Shown here: piece by piece, positions 8,214-17,315 of the stretch
Layout of the letters: every line of letters begins with the position of its first letter
Position numbering within the stretch: the stretch's first letter is position 1
Assembly (NCBI GenBank): GCA_002070395.1
Contig: MWDE01000007.1
Coordinates: 23,631-87,630, forward strand
Source: Synergistetes bacterium ADurb.Bin155
GTDB lineage: Bacteria > Synergistota > Synergistia > Synergistales > Thermovirgaceae
Direction of reading: 5' to 3'
DNA: 64,000 bases
Made by a program: the position numbers and the translations under genes
Notes under the pieces: generated by a model
Told to the model about the DNA's origin: nothing
The model's database searches: none
The model's input: only the letters and a program-made list of their open reading frames with translations

Positions 8214-10010
8214 CTACCGGATCCCCAGTGCCGCCAGTTTTGAGGGCGTGGGAACGCCCTTCTCGTCCCAGCCCCGAAGCTTGTAGTACTCCGGTATCAT
8301 TTCGCCGATGCGGCTCACCTTGCCCTTGGCAGGCCCATCGGGGATGGGTTCCTTGAGCAGCCTGACGGGCAGTGTATCGTCCTTCGCGGGGTCGAGCCCC
8401 TCCCTGAGGTTGAAGAGCCGCTCCAGGGTCCAGATCCTGTCCCCGGCCTCGAGGAGGCTGTCGGCGTCGAGGTCGAAGCCGGCCCCGTGCTTGAGCATGT
8501 CGGCGTAGTCACCAGCGCCGAGCGCGAAGGATGTGAAGAGACACATGCCCGAAGAGTCGATGGCGGCCGTCAGGTCGTGGAATATCTTACCCCACTGGGC
8601 CTTGCCCTCCGTCACCCAGGGGTCGAGTTTTTCGGGGATGCCCAGGACCTCGGGGGAAATGAGGTACCCCCTCACGTGGCAGGCCCCGCGGTTGCTCACC
8701 GCGTAGGTCAGGCCGATGCCCTGGATGCCCCGCGGGTCGTAGGCCGGGAGTTCCTGCTTCTTGACGGAGATGGAGAACTCGGGGTGCACGTAGTATTCCC
8801 CCAGCCGGTAGCTGCCCTGGGCCATTCTCTCCCCGAGCCCCTCGACCTTGCCCATCTTCTCCGTCCAGTAGACCAGGGCATCGCCGGAGCCGAACTTCAG
8901 TTCCGGCCCCACGCCAAGGTCCTCCCTGGGGATGAACCCCTTCTCGTACAATTCCATCGCCGCCGAGATCGTGCCCCCGGCGCTGATCGTGTCCAGCCCC
9001 AGTTCGTTGCACAGGTAGTTGGCACGGATGATGGGCTCGAGGTCGTCGACGCCGCAGTTGCTGCCCAGCGCCCAGAGGGTCTCGTACTCGGGGCCTTCGC
9101 CCTTCTTGTCCTCCAGGGCTGTCTCCCTGCCGCACCCTATGGGGCAGGCGAAGCAGTTGGTCCTCCCCGTGAGGAAGGTCTCCGCCAGCCTCTCGCCGGA
9201 GTGTTTCTCGGCGCCTTCGTGTTGCGACGCCTGGAAGTTCTTGTAGGGGTAGCTGCCGAGCTGGTTGAGTATGTTGACCAGTACCGCGGTGCCGTAGGTG
9301 GGCAAACCCTCGCCGGTGACCCCGTTCTCCTTGATCTTCTGCATGGCCGCCTTCAGGGTTTCCCTGAGCCCTTCGGGGTCGGCGGCCTTGAAGCTCCCGC
9401 TCCCCCGGACGACGACGGCTTTGAGGTTCTTCGAGCCCATCACGGCGCCCACGCCGCTCCGGCCCGCCGCCCGGTGCTTTTCGTTGACGATGCAGGCTAT
9501 GGGGGATAGCTTCTCCCCGGCGGGGCCGATGCAGGCCACCCTCGCCTTGGGGTCACCCACTTCCTTCAGCAACGCGTCGGTGGTCTCGTGGGTATCCTTG
9601 CCCCAGAGCGAAGAGGCGTCGCGCAGTTCGGCCTTGTCGTCGTTGATCCACAGGTAGACGGGCTTCTTGGCCTTCCCCTCCACGAGGATCATCATGTAGC
9701 CCGCCCTTGCCATTTCCGCCCCCCAGTAGCCCCCGGAGTTGCTCGAGGCTATGAAACCTGTCAGGGGGCTCTTGGTGATCACCATGTACCTCCCGCCGGT
9801 GGGGACATTGGAACCCGTCAGCGGACCCGTGGCGAAGATGAGCTTGTTCCCCTCTGAGAGGGGGTCCGTCCCCGGTTTCAGCTCCTCGTAGAGCAGCTTG
9901 GTCCCGTACCCGCGACCGCCGATGTACTGCTTGACCCAATCGGGGTTCAGCGGTTCCTGTTTGACCGTTCCCGCGGAAAGGTCAACCCTCAAAAGACGTT
10001 TCTCTTGCAT
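8214..10010 (-). CDS. aor: aldehyde:ferredoxin oxidoreductase (tungsten enzyme)
   Basis: A 598-residue member of the AOR family, oxidising aldehydes to acids with reduction of ferredoxin, or the reverse. The tungstopterin-binding N-terminal domain is present (YIGGRGYGTKLLYEEL, GRYMVITKSPLTGF). The [4Fe-4S] ligands are C286, C289 and C293 in NCFACPIGC, and C490 in DSSGMCLF. The ATG at 10010 has AGGAGG at good spacing; a longer in-frame start lacks one. It lies in a same-strand run radical SAM - AOR - MoaD-like. In an amino acid fermenter it would oxidise aldehydes arising from transaminated, decarboxylated amino acids. Confidence 0.95.
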   Translation of the reverse strand: MQEKRLLRVDLSAGTVKQEPLNPDWVKQYIGGRGYGTKLLYEELKPGTDPLSEGNKLIFATGPLTGSNVPTGGRYMVITKSPLTGFIASSNSGGYWGAEMARAGYMMILVEGKAKKPVYLWINDDKAELRDASSLWGKDTHETTDALLKEVGDPKARVACIGPAGEKLSPIACIVNEKHRAAGRSGVGAVMGSKNLKAVVVRGSGSFKAADPEGLRETLKAAMQKIKENGVTGEGLPTYGTAVLVNILNQLGSYPYKNFQASQHEGAEKHSGERLAETFLTGRTNCFACPIGCGRETALEDKKGEGPEYETLWALGSNCGVDDLEPIIRANYLCNELGLDTISAGGTISAAMELYEKGFIPREDLGVGPELKFGSGDALVYWTEKMGKVEGLGERMAQGSYRLGEYYVHPEFSISVKKQELPAYDPRGIQGIGLTYAVSNRGACHVRGYLISPEVLGIPEKLDPWVTEGKAQWGKIFHDLTAAIDSSGMCLFTSFALGAGDYADMLKHGAGFDLDADSLLEAGDRIWTLERLFNLREGLDPAKDDTLPVRLLKEPIPDGPAKGKVSRIGEMIPEYYKLRGWDEKGVPTPSKLAALGIR

Positions 10011-10156
10011 GTCTCTCCCTCCTTTTCTCTTTTTGCGATAACCTTGCCGTCCCACGGTAAAGAACTCTCGAGGCTCTCTATTCTTCGCTCAGGAAGTCAG
10101 CCTGGATACTTCGAAGGACCCGTCGTTCACCTCCTTTTCCCCTACCGGGTGATCTT

Positions 10157-11254
10157 CTAGGGGCACCGGATAAGGTTCCGATCCCACAGGCAGTCGCTGC
10201 AAGCCGGGGAGTTACCCCAGCAGTCGCTCTCGGTGGTCTTGGCGTACTCGCAGGACCTGAGGAGGTTGCAGTCAAGGCAGGAGGCGTAGAGGGCCCTCCT
10301 CAGCCTCCACCTGAAGGAAACGTAACCCGGGTCGTCCCAGACCTCCGCCAGTCCTTGCCTTTTCAGGTCGCCGAAGAACCAGGGGATCACTTCCTTCTCC
10401 CTCCCGAGGACGATCTCCCTGTAGCCATGGCACAATCTGAGGCAGGGGGCCACGAGGCCGTCCCACCTTATGAAGCAGGACTCGGACCTCACAAAGTTGC
10501 AGTGCCGCTCGGTGGACAGGGAGAACCTCGGAAGTTCGGGCTTGATCCCGGCGTACTGGAATTGGGTGTAGAGTTTCGAACGCACCGTCACTTCCTCTTC
10601 GAGGGTGAGGGGATAGAGCCGGTTGGCATCGGCCTCCATATCGGTGGGGAGCAGGTTGCTCACGGAGACGGCGCTGACGCCCTTGCCTTTCAGGGATCGC
10701 ACGATACCAGGGATAAGGGGGAAGTTCGACCGGGTGACCACCAGGGCGATGCGGATCTCGCAGGCGTTGGAACCGGCATGCTTCCTGGCCTCCCGGAGCT
10801 CCTCCACCGCCTTCGACAGGATCTCCAGGCTGCTCACCCTCCCCGGCCACGGGACATCGTCGGCCTCGACGGAGAGGTCGATGATGTCGGCCCCCACGGC
10901 CACAAGGGCCCTGGCGGTGGCCCCGTCGAGCAGGGTGGCGTTGGTCGTTATCCTCACACGGCGGCCGCCGGATTTGAGGATGCCGACGGCCTCGATGAGC
11001 CTGGGGTGGCAGAAGGGTTCTCCCATACCGAGGAAGTGGACCGTTTCAAGGAGGGGGAATTCGGCGAGGTCCGAGGCAACCCGGAGGAACAGGCCCCAGT
11101 CCATATCGCCCTGGGGCTCCGTCCAGGATTCCCGGAAGCACATGGGGCAGTTGAGATTGCACCTGGTACTGAACTCAAGGTAGACCTTGCGGAGCCGTCG
11201 GTCCTTGGGAATGACGATCCGGCTCTCGTCAAGATCGAGAATAACGCTACCCAT
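10157..11254 (-). CDS. radical SAM/SPASM protein of the AOR operon
   Basis: A 365-residue radical SAM enzyme with the cluster motif CNLNCPMC (C32, C36, C39) and a cysteine-rich C-terminal region (CLDC, CEYAK, CWGNSPACSDCLW) resembling a SPASM/twitch domain that holds extra Fe-S clusters. Radical SAM proteins beside AOR genes are often called cofactor-modifying proteins; the actual reaction is not established. It precedes AOR by 146 bases on the same strand. I chose ATG 11254 (MGSVILDLDE) because AAGGGGGG lies upstream; an earlier start at 11308 is possible. A miniature repeat element sits about 100 bases upstream. Confidence 0.8.
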   Translation of the reverse strand: MGSVILDLDESRIVIPKDRRLRKVYLEFSTRCNLNCPMCFRESWTEPQGDMDWGLFLRVASDLAEFPLLETVHFLGMGEPFCHPRLIEAVGILKSGGRRVRITTNATLLDGATARALVAVGADIIDLSVEADDVPWPGRVSSLEILSKAVEELREARKHAGSNACEIRIALVVTRSNFPLIPGIVRSLKGKGVSAVSVSNLLPTDMEADANRLYPLTLEEEVTVRSKLYTQFQYAGIKPELPRFSLSTERHCNFVRSESCFIRWDGLVAPCLRLCHGYREIVLGREKEVIPWFFGDLKRQGLAEVWDDPGYVSFRWRLRRALYASCLDCNLLRSCEYAKTTESDCWGNSPACSDCLWDRNLIRCP

Positions 11255-11352
11255 TGTCACGGACCCCCCTTGGGGGCCGTCGATCCCGACAGCCCGCATC
11301 CCTGACAATGACTGTTTTATTATCAGATTAAAGCATCTCTACGTCAAGGAGC

Positions 11353-11493
11353 GGGGTCAGGTCTACACTTTTGACTAAATGCTGAACCCTGAGGAAAAGG
11401 CAGGAAAAGGCAGGCCCGAGAGCAAAGGACGCTCTTTGTCTAAGTGGATTTTGCCACGGTCGTGTAAAAAGTCAAAAGTGTAGACCTGACCCC
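11353..11493. mobile_element. miniature RAYT-end element, copy B, overlapping the 3' end of tdh
   Basis: A 141-bp segment with the same perfect 23-bp terminal inverted repeats as copies A and C (left 11353-11375, right 11471-11493). Its interior has no gene; it carries a direct repeat of GGAAAAGGCA near 11391-11411. The right end forms the last codons and the stop of the threonine dehydrogenase gene, so the element inserted at or in the 3' end of that gene. Confidence 0.85.
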
Positions 11494-12443
11494 GCAGTTG
11501 GACCCCGCTTTTGGATCTTCTCGAGCATGTCGGTTGTCATGGCGTCCAGGTCGTACTTCGGGGCGAAGCCCCATTCGGCCCTGGCGGCCGAGCAGTCCAG
11601 GGAACGAGGCCACGACGCGGCGATGGCCTGCCTCACGGGGTCGACGGCGTAGTCGATCTCGAAGGAGGGGATACGTTTCCTTATCGAGGCCGCCACCTGC
11701 CCCGGCTCGAAGCTCATGGCCGATACGTTGTAGGCGTTGCGGTGGACCAGTTTCGACGGCTCGGCCTCCATCAGCCGGACGACCGCCTCGAGGGCGTCGG
11801 GCATGTACATCATGTCCATGAAGGTCCCCGGGGCTATGTAGCTGGTGTAGCGGCCCTGGGAGACGGCCTCGTAGTAGATGTGGACGGCGTAGTCCGTGGT
11901 GCCGCCGCCGGGCGGGGCTTCGTAGGAGATGAGACCGGGGAAGCGCAGCCCCCTGGTGTCGAGGCCGTACTTCAGGTGATAGTAGTCGCAGAGAAGTTCA
12001 CCCGTGACCTTGGCGACGCCGTAGATCGTGGTGGGCCGCTGGATCGTCACCTGGGGCGTGCCGTCGGGCGGCGTGGAGGGGCCGAAGGCCGCGATGGAGC
12101 TGGGGAAGAAGAAGGCAGCCCCCCGCTCCCGGGCGCACTCCAGGGCGGCGAAGCACCCGCCGGCGTTGACGTCCCACGACCCCTGCGGGTCGGCCTCGGC
12201 CCTGGCCGACAGGACCCCGGCGAGGTGTATCACGGCGTCGACCCCGAAGGAGCCCATCAGCCCCGAGAAGGCCCTCCCGTCGCGGACCTCCAGGATCTCG
12301 AAGGGCCCCCCCTCCGAGACCGGCCCCGGCACCCTGCGCCTGGCCGTGGCCAGGACGTTTTCGGCACCGTACCGCTCCCGCAGGTAGGGTACCAGTTCCG
12401 CGCCTATCTGCCCGTTGGAACCGGTGACGAGGATCCGTTTCAC
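11472..12443 (-). CDS. tdh: L-threonine 3-dehydrogenase, SDR type
   Basis: A 323-residue extended SDR enzyme oxidising threonine to 2-amino-3-ketobutyrate with NAD. The Rossmann motif GSNGQIG is at residues 8-14, the catalytic pair is in YGVAK, and [16 protein letters not shown] is characteristic of the SDR-type threonine dehydrogenase rather than the zinc type. It starts inside the kbl stop (ATGA overlap), so the two are translationally coupled and convert threonine to glycine plus acetyl-CoA. The C-terminal residues (GSGLHF and the stop) are encoded by the end of a mobile element, so the original tail has been replaced; the catalytic part is intact. Confidence 0.9.
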   Translation of the reverse strand: MKRILVTGSNGQIGAELVPYLRERYGAENVLATARRRVPGPVSEGGPFEILEVRDGRAFSGLMGSFGVDAVIHLAGVLSARAEADPQGSWDVNAGGCFAALECARERGAAFFFPSSIAAFGPSTPPDGTPQVTIQRPTTIYGVAKVTGELLCDYYHLKYGLDTRGLRFPGLISYEAPPGGGTTDYAVHIYYEAVSQGRYTSYIAPGTFMDMMYMPDALEAVVRLMEAEPSKLVHRNAYNVSAMSFEPGQVAASIRKRIPSFEIDYAVDPVRQAIAASWPRSLDCSAARAEWGFAPKYDLDAMTTDMLEKIQKRGPTAGSGLHF

Positions 12444-13615
12444 GGCAGGATACCCATCCCCCGGCCCACCTCGACGAAGCGCTCCACGGCGAAGCGGAGG
12501 TCTTCCTTCGTGTGGGCCGCCGAGACCATGCAGCGGATCCTGGCGGTCCCCCTCGGGACGGTGGGGAAGACGATGGCCGTCGCAAAGACGCCCTTTTTGA
12601 AGAGTTCGGCGCTGAAGGTTTTGGCGTCGGAGGCCTCGCCGATGATGACGGGCGTTATGGGTGTCTCACTGTGACCCGTGTCGAAGCCCGCGGCCGAGAG
12701 CTCCCTCTTCAGGAAGTCGCCGTTCTCCCTGAGCCGGTTGACCCGTGCCTCGCTCTCCTCCAGTATATCCACCGAGGCGAGGTTGGCCGCCACGTCGGGG
12801 ATGGTGAGGGCGCTGCTGAAGAGGTTCGGCCGGGCCTTCTGGCGGATGTAGTCGATGAGGGTGGCGCTCCCGGCGATCATGCCGCCCATGACCCCGAAGG
12901 CCTTGGACATGGTGCCCACCTCCACGTCCACCCTGCCGTGAAGGCCGAAGTGGTCGGCGATGCCTCGGCCCCCCCTGCCGAGTACGCCCTCCCCGTGGGC
13001 GTCGTCGACGACGACGATGACGCCGAAGGCTTCGCACAGTTCGACTATCTCCGGCAGTTTGGCTATGTCGCCGTCCATGGAGAAGACCCCGTCGGTGACG
13101 AGGAGGTGCCTGCCGGGGTTGCCCCGGTGCTCCCGGAGCTTGGCCTCGAGGTCCGCCAGGTCGGAGTGCCCGTACCGCACCACCCGGGCCTTGGTGAGGC
13201 GGCAGGCGTCGATGATGGAGGCGTGGTTCAGGGAGTCGCTGTAGATGGTGTCCTCCGCCGCGGGGACGAGGGTGGGTATGACGGCCAGGTTGGCGCAGAA
13301 CCCCGACTGGAGCACGATGGCCGCCTCGGCCCCCTTGAACTTGGCCAGGCGCCTCTCCAGCTCTATGTGGGGCGTCATGGTCCCGGCGATGGTCCTCACG
13401 GCCCCGGGTCCCACGCCCCACTTGTCCACGTACTCCTTGACCCTGCCCACCACCTTCGGGTCGTTGCACAGCCCCAGGTAGTTGTTGGAGCAGAGGTTCA
13501 GGTGGTCTTTGCCCGCTATCCGGACCCACGCCCCCTGGGGGCTTTCTATAGTGCGGATCGTCCCGTAGAGGCCGTCGCGCTTCATGGCCTCCAGCTCGTC
13601 GGTGAGGAACTGCAT
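12440..13615 (-). CDS. kbl: glycine C-acetyltransferase (2-amino-3-ketobutyrate CoA ligase)
   Basis: An alpha-oxoamine synthase of about 391 residues that splits 2-amino-3-ketobutyrate with CoA into glycine and acetyl-CoA. Visible family features are [30 protein letters not shown] and the PLP-lysine region [12 protein letters not shown]. The ATG at 13615 matches the usual N terminus ([18 protein letters not shown]); a GTG at 13636 in the same frame is an alternative, and neither has a strong ribosome binding site. It is the first gene of the kbl-tdh operon and is divergent from a GntR-type regulator. Confidence 0.93.
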   Translation of the reverse strand: MQFLTDELEAMKRDGLYGTIRTIESPQGAWVRIAGKDHLNLCSNNYLGLCNDPKVVGRVKEYVDKWGVGPGAVRTIAGTMTPHIELERRLAKFKGAEAAIVLQSGFCANLAVIPTLVPAAEDTIYSDSLNHASIIDACRLTKARVVRYGHSDLADLEAKLREHRGNPGRHLLVTDGVFSMDGDIAKLPEIVELCEAFGVIVVVDDAHGEGVLGRGGRGIADHFGLHGRVDVEVGTMSKAFGVMGGMIAGSATLIDYIRQKARPNLFSSALTIPDVAANLASVDILEESEARVNRLRENGDFLKRELSAAGFDTGHSETPITPVIIGEASDAKTFSAELFKKGVFATAIVFPTVPRGTARIRCMVSAAHTKEDLRFAVERFVEVGRGMGILP

Positions 13616-13668
13616 CGGTACCGCCACGGCTATCACTCCCGCTTCCGTATTTGGCCCTTGCCGGGACC

Positions 13669-13698
13669 AGTATGCTTTTCACCCGGGGGAAGTGTCAA
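13669..13698 (-). promoter_or_regulatory. predicted sigma-70 promoter of kbl-tdh
   Basis: On the minus strand a perfect TTGACA (complement of 13693-13698) is followed after 18 bases by CATACT (complement of 13669-13674), four of six consensus positions. It lies about 50 bases upstream of the kbl start. Confidence 0.55.
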
Positions 13699-13738
13699 CG
13701 AGGTATAGTTTGAAGGGCGGTTCGTATAATCGGCGGTC

Positions 13739-13757
13739 GGGATAATATAATATTCCC
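13739..13757. promoter_or_regulatory. imperfect AT-rich palindrome in the kbl/GntR divergent region
   Basis: GGGATAATATAATATTCCC is an interrupted palindrome (GGGA/TCCC arms with partial inner pairing) located 40 bases before the GntR-family gene and upstream of the kbl promoter. It is a candidate operator for that regulator, but the symmetry is incomplete. Confidence 0.3.
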
Positions 13758-13796
13758 AGGTCCCCCCCGAGGGGGAAAGCGGGGAGGTCTTCACCG

Positions 13797-14492
13797 ATGG
13801 ATGACTGGACCCTAAAGGAACTGGCCGGAAGGATGAGCGGCGACACCAGCGCGCCCCACCACATAGCGGCGGTGCTGCGGGACGCCATCTACCGGGGCGT
13901 GCTCGAGGAGGGGGGGCCGCTCCACCAGGCCCGGATCGCCCAGAGCCTGGGCGTGAGCCCCATCCCGCTGAGGGAGGCGTTGAGGCTGCTCGAGACGGAG
14001 GGACTCGTGGAGTTCCGGGGGTACCGGGGGGCCTTCGTGACGGAGCTCTCCCTGGAGGAGGCCCGGGAGCTCTACGAGATGGTGGCCGCCCTGGAGACCA
14101 GCCTGATGAGGACAGCCTTCCCGGGGATCACCCGCAAGATAATCCAGGACGCCGGCGAGGTCCTCGACCGGATGGAAAAGGAAGAGGACTGCATCCGCTG
14201 GCGGGACCAGAATTTCCTCTTCCACACCCTTTTCTACGAGCCGGCCGACCGACCGCTGACCCTCGACATGGTCTCGAGGCTCAGGCAGAAGACGGACCGC
14301 ACGATCAGGACCCACCTGGGCTCGATGAGGGACGAGTCCCAGCGACAGCACCGGGAGATCCTGGCGGCGGTGACGGCCGGCGACCTCGAGAGGTCCGTGG
14401 CCGCCCTGGCCCACCACCTGGCCTACACCTCCAGCGACCTGCAATCCTGGATGAGGGACGAACAGTCTAGGAAGAAAAGGCCGGAGCCTTGA
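13797..14492 (+). CDS. GntR family (FadR/FCD type) transcriptional regulator
   Basis: A 231-residue regulator with an N-terminal winged helix (residues about 18-80, including ARIAQSLGVSPIPLREALRLLETEGLV in parts) and a C-terminal all-helical FCD ligand domain. FCD proteins sense carboxylic acids and usually act as repressors. Divergence from kbl-tdh with a 180-base shared control region suggests that it controls threonine/glycine catabolism; this is inference. The ATG at 13797 follows GGGGAGG-like bases at suitable distance. Confidence 0.88.
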   Translation: MDDWTLKELAGRMSGDTSAPHHIAAVLRDAIYRGVLEEGGPLHQARIAQSLGVSPIPLREALRLLETEGLVEFRGYRGAFVTELSLEEARELYEMVAALETSLMRTAFPGITRKIIQDAGEVLDRMEKEEDCIRWRDQNFLFHTLFYEPADRPLTLDMVSRLRQKTDRTIRTHLGSMRDESQRQHREILAAVTAGDLERSVAALAHHLAYTSSDLQSWMRDEQSRKKRPEP

Positions 14493-14501
14493 AGGCCCCG
14501 C

Positions 14502-15452
14502 TCAAGGGGTGAAGCCGAGCGCCTCGGGCCGGCGCAGGGCCTTGTGCTTCAGGACGGGAACGCCCAGTTCGCCGGCGAGCCTCCGGCACTGGTCCCTGAA
14601 AGCGCCCTTTATCCCCTCGTGGTAGACCACGGCGTCGATGCCTCCCCTGATACTTGACGCGACGGAGCGCAGTTTTTCGTAACCCCCTTCCGAGGCGTAG
14701 TCCCCGGTGACGATCCACTGGTTAGGGAGTATGTGGGATACGCCGAAGGGGAAGTCGCCCAGGGCCGCCTCGGAGAAGGACCTTTCGAAGTGGACCCCGC
14801 CCACGCACAGGACCCGGTACAGGCGTTGGGAACCCGAAAAGGGCTTCACCAGGCTCCTGGCCATCACTCCCACCGCCCGCGGGTCCTCCCAACTGGCGGG
14901 GGTGCTACCCACCTCGATGTCGAGCATGGGGACGGGGAACCCGTCCATCAGCCGGGGGTCCTGTCCCTTGAAAGTCCCCGTCCAGTGGGTGGCCTCGGTC
15001 ACCACGCTGAAGTCATCGACTTCCGCCCGGGCCCTCTCGTCCTCCAGGGCGCGGAGGAGATTCCTCACGTAGGCCGGCTCGGCGGGGGGGAAGACTCCGG
15101 CGTTCACGTCGCCCACGGTGTGGACCGTCAGGACCCTGTCGGGGGCGTTGGCACCCTCGTGCCAGTTCACCTCGGCCGCGAGGTCGACATCGAGGAAATG
15201 CTCCCTCAGGACGGGCAGGTATCGGCGGAAGTCGTAACTGACGAGGGTCTCCTGGCGCATAAAGAAGAAACGGTCCCCCCGGCCGTCGACGTACTCCATG
15301 ACGGGGTACCCGTCGACGGAGACCCCCGTCTCATCGGGGCGGTAAAGTTCCAGGACCTTCTCGAAGGCCTGCCTCGAGACGTGGTCGTAACCCTTGCCGA
15401 CGCAGAAAAAGAAGAGGGCCTTTCTCCCCCCGGCGGTCTGTTCCTTTTTCAT
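14502..15452 (-). CDS. D-aminoacyl-tRNA deacylase, GEK1/DtdA (DTD2) family
   Basis: A 316-residue protein whose ordered motifs match COG1650: NWHEGAN (about 96-102, in place of the archaeal HRSESG), TVHTVGD (109-115), TEATHW (152-157), IEVGSTPASWEDPRA (from 179), CVGGVHFERSF (216-226) and GVSHILPNQWI. The family removes D-amino acids from tRNA and is typical of archaea and plants. The ATG at 15452 has GGGAGG upstream; the frame continues far upstream across the divergent neighbour but without homology. It is divergent from a B3/B4 protein, another candidate aminoacyl-tRNA quality factor. Several motif positions differ from the archaeal consensus, so activity is not certain. Confidence 0.75.
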   Translation of the reverse strand: MKKEQTAGGRKALFFFCVGKGYDHVSRQAFEKVLELYRPDETGVSVDGYPVMEYVDGRGDRFFFMRQETLVSYDFRRYLPVLREHFLDVDLAAEVNWHEGANAPDRVLTVHTVGDVNAGVFPPAEPAYVRNLLRALEDERARAEVDDFSVVTEATHWTGTFKGQDPRLMDGFPVPMLDIEVGSTPASWEDPRAVGVMARSLVKPFSGSQRLYRVLCVGGVHFERSFSEAALGDFPFGVSHILPNQWIVTGDYASEGGYEKLRSVASSIRGGIDAVVYHEGIKGAFRDQCRRLAGELGVPVLKHKALRRPEALGFTP

Positions 15453-15533
15453 TTCTTCGCCTCCCCCTGGAAGTGCTGTTATTATACAGGGCGTGAAAGA
15501 AGCCGCGGCTGTCGATGAAAGGAGATGCACCCC

Positions 15534-16244
15534 TTGCGATTCTGCATAGCACCCGAAGTCTTCGAGAAATGGCCGGAGTACCGCCGTTGCACCGTGGTCG
15601 GCCGGGGACTGGAGAACGCCGAGGACGACCCCGCCCTGCTGGCCCTGCTCAGGGAGGCCGAGGCGGGCGTCAAAGCCGACCCCGCCCTCGAGGATTACAA
15701 GGAATACCCCCTGATCGCGTCCTGGCGCTCCGTCTTCAGGGAGATGGGGCTCAACCCCAACAAGTTCCCGCCATCCATCGCCAACCTCATCAGGCGGACC
15801 CGCTCCGGCAAGGACCTGCCCTTCATAAACAGGATCGTGGCGATCATGAACATCATAAGCCTGAAGTACCGCATCCCCTGCGGCGGCGACGACCTGTCGG
15901 GGCTGGCGGGGGACCTTCGGCTGGGGCCGGCGAGGGGCGACGAACCCTTCGCCCAGCTGGGCGACCCCGGGACGGTGGAGAACCCCGACCCGGGGGAGAT
16001 CATCCTCCACGACACGGCGAAGGGGACGGTCTTCTGCCGAGGGTGGTGCTGGAAGAACGGCGACCCCAGCAAGATCACGGCCCTGACCAGCCACGTGGCG
16101 CTGCACCTGGACTTCCTGCCGCCCCTGGAGGTCGCAGCCCGCGAAAGAGCCGTCGAGGAGATCATGGGCCTCCTGGAGGGCCACTGCGGGGGGAGCATCA
16201 CAACCCGGCTGATAGAACCGGGGAACCCCTGCTGCGAGATCTGA
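15534..16244 (+). CDS. B3/B4 domain protein, copy 3
   Basis: About 236 residues of the stand-alone B3/B4 family. The core SWRSVFREMGLNPNKFPPSI, INRIVAIMNIISLKYRIPCG and DDLSGLAGDLRLGPA, followed by CRGWCWKNGDPSKIT, matches the usual order. AAAGGAG (15518-15524) sits directly before an ATG at 15525, too close, but nine bases before an in-frame TTG at 15534, so I prefer the TTG. It is divergent from the D-aminoacyl-tRNA deacylase-like gene and precedes carbamate kinase by 92 bases. A tRNA-editing role is plausible but unproven. Confidence 0.82.
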   Translation: MRFCIAPEVFEKWPEYRRCTVVGRGLENAEDDPALLALLREAEAGVKADPALEDYKEYPLIASWRSVFREMGLNPNKFPPSIANLIRRTRSGKDLPFINRIVAIMNIISLKYRIPCGGDDLSGLAGDLRLGPARGDEPFAQLGDPGTVENPDPGEIILHDTAKGTVFCRGWCWKNGDPSKITALTSHVALHLDFLPPLEVAARERAVEEIMGLLEGHCGGSITTRLIEPGNPCCEI

Positions 16245-16336
16245 CCGTCCTTCGGGGCGGAGGGGTTGAACCACCCAAGGGGAAGGGCTTAAAATCCTTC
16301 CCGAAAATATCGCTTTCACGGTGAGGAGAGAGGTCT

Positions 16337-17296
16337 ATGGATCGTGCATCCAGGGTCGTGGTAGCCCTGGGGGGGAACGCCCTCCAGGAGGCGGGCGCGC
16401 CGCCGACGGCCGAAGCGCAGCTCGAGGTCGTGAGGAAGACCGCCGGTTTCCTGGCGGAAATAAGCACCAAGGGCTACGAGATGGCCATTGTCCACGGCAA
16501 CGGGCCCCAGGTGGGGAGGATCGTCCTCTCCCAGGAGATCGCCTCCAGGGAGAACCCCCAAACCCCCGCCATGCCCTTCGACGTCTGCGGGGCCATGAGC
16601 CAGGGTTACATCGGCTACCACATCCAGCAAGCCCTCAGCGAGGCCTTGAGGGATAGGGGCCGCGAAATACCGGTGGTCACCCTCGTTACCCAGGTCGTCG
16701 TCGACCCCGGTGACCCCGCCTTCAGCAACCCCACGAAGCCCATAGGCCCCTTTTACACCGAGGACGAGGCCAAGGCGATCGCCGAAGAGAGGGGTTTCAC
16801 CATGAAGGAGGACGCCGGCCGCGGCTGGCGCAGGGTCGTCCCGTCACCGGACCCCAAGAGGATCGTGGAGCTCTCCGCCGTGAAACGCCTCTGGGATACC
16901 TCCATTGTGATCACCGCCGGCGGCGGCGGCATCCCCGTCGTGGAGAAAGGTGACGGCTCACTCGCGGGCGTGGCCGCCGTGATCGACAAGGACCTAGCGG
17001 CGGGGCGGCTGGCCCAGGACATCGAAGCCGACATACTGCTCATCCTGACCGAGGTCGACAAGGTCTGCCTCAACTATAAAAAGCCGGGCCAGAGGTTCCT
17101 CGACGGCATGACCGTGTCCGAGGCGGAACGTTTCATGGAAGAGGGACACTTCGCCCCGGGGAGCATGCTCCCCAAGGTCCTGGCCTCGGTGAAGTTCGCG
17201 CGGAGTTCCCCCGGCAGGAAGGCCGTCATCACCTCGCTCTTCAAAGCCGTCGAAGCCCTGGAGGGGCGCGAGGGCACCGTCGTCACAATGGATTGA
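16337..17296 (+). CDS. arcC: carbamate kinase
   Basis: A 319-residue amino-acid-kinase-fold enzyme that makes ATP and carbamate from carbamoyl phosphate, the last step of arginine or citrulline fermentation. The N terminus VVVALGGNAL, the segment VHGNGPQVG, TAGGGGIPV and the late GSMLPKVLA segment are all characteristic. A good ribosome binding site (GGAGAGAGG) lies upstream of the ATG. No arginine deiminase or ornithine carbamoyltransferase gene is adjacent. A strong terminator follows within 20 bases. Confidence 0.96.
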   Translation: MDRASRVVVALGGNALQEAGAPPTAEAQLEVVRKTAGFLAEISTKGYEMAIVHGNGPQVGRIVLSQEIASRENPQTPAMPFDVCGAMSQGYIGYHIQQALSEALRDRGREIPVVTLVTQVVVDPGDPAFSNPTKPIGPFYTEDEAKAIAEERGFTMKEDAGRGWRRVVPSPDPKRIVELSAVKRLWDTSIVITAGGGGIPVVEKGDGSLAGVAAVIDKDLAAGRLAQDIEADILLILTEVDKVCLNYKKPGQRFLDGMTVSEAERFMEEGHFAPGSMLPKVLASVKFARSSPGRKAVITSLFKAVEALEGREGTVVTMD

Positions 17297-17315
17297 AGTC
17301 CCCTTGGATGAGATT

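Noticed and set aside
15453..16319. Upstream extension of the D-aminoacyl-tRNA deacylase frame to 16319
   Set aside because: The extension is antisense to a real B3/B4 gene and the ATG at 15452 has a good ribosome binding site.
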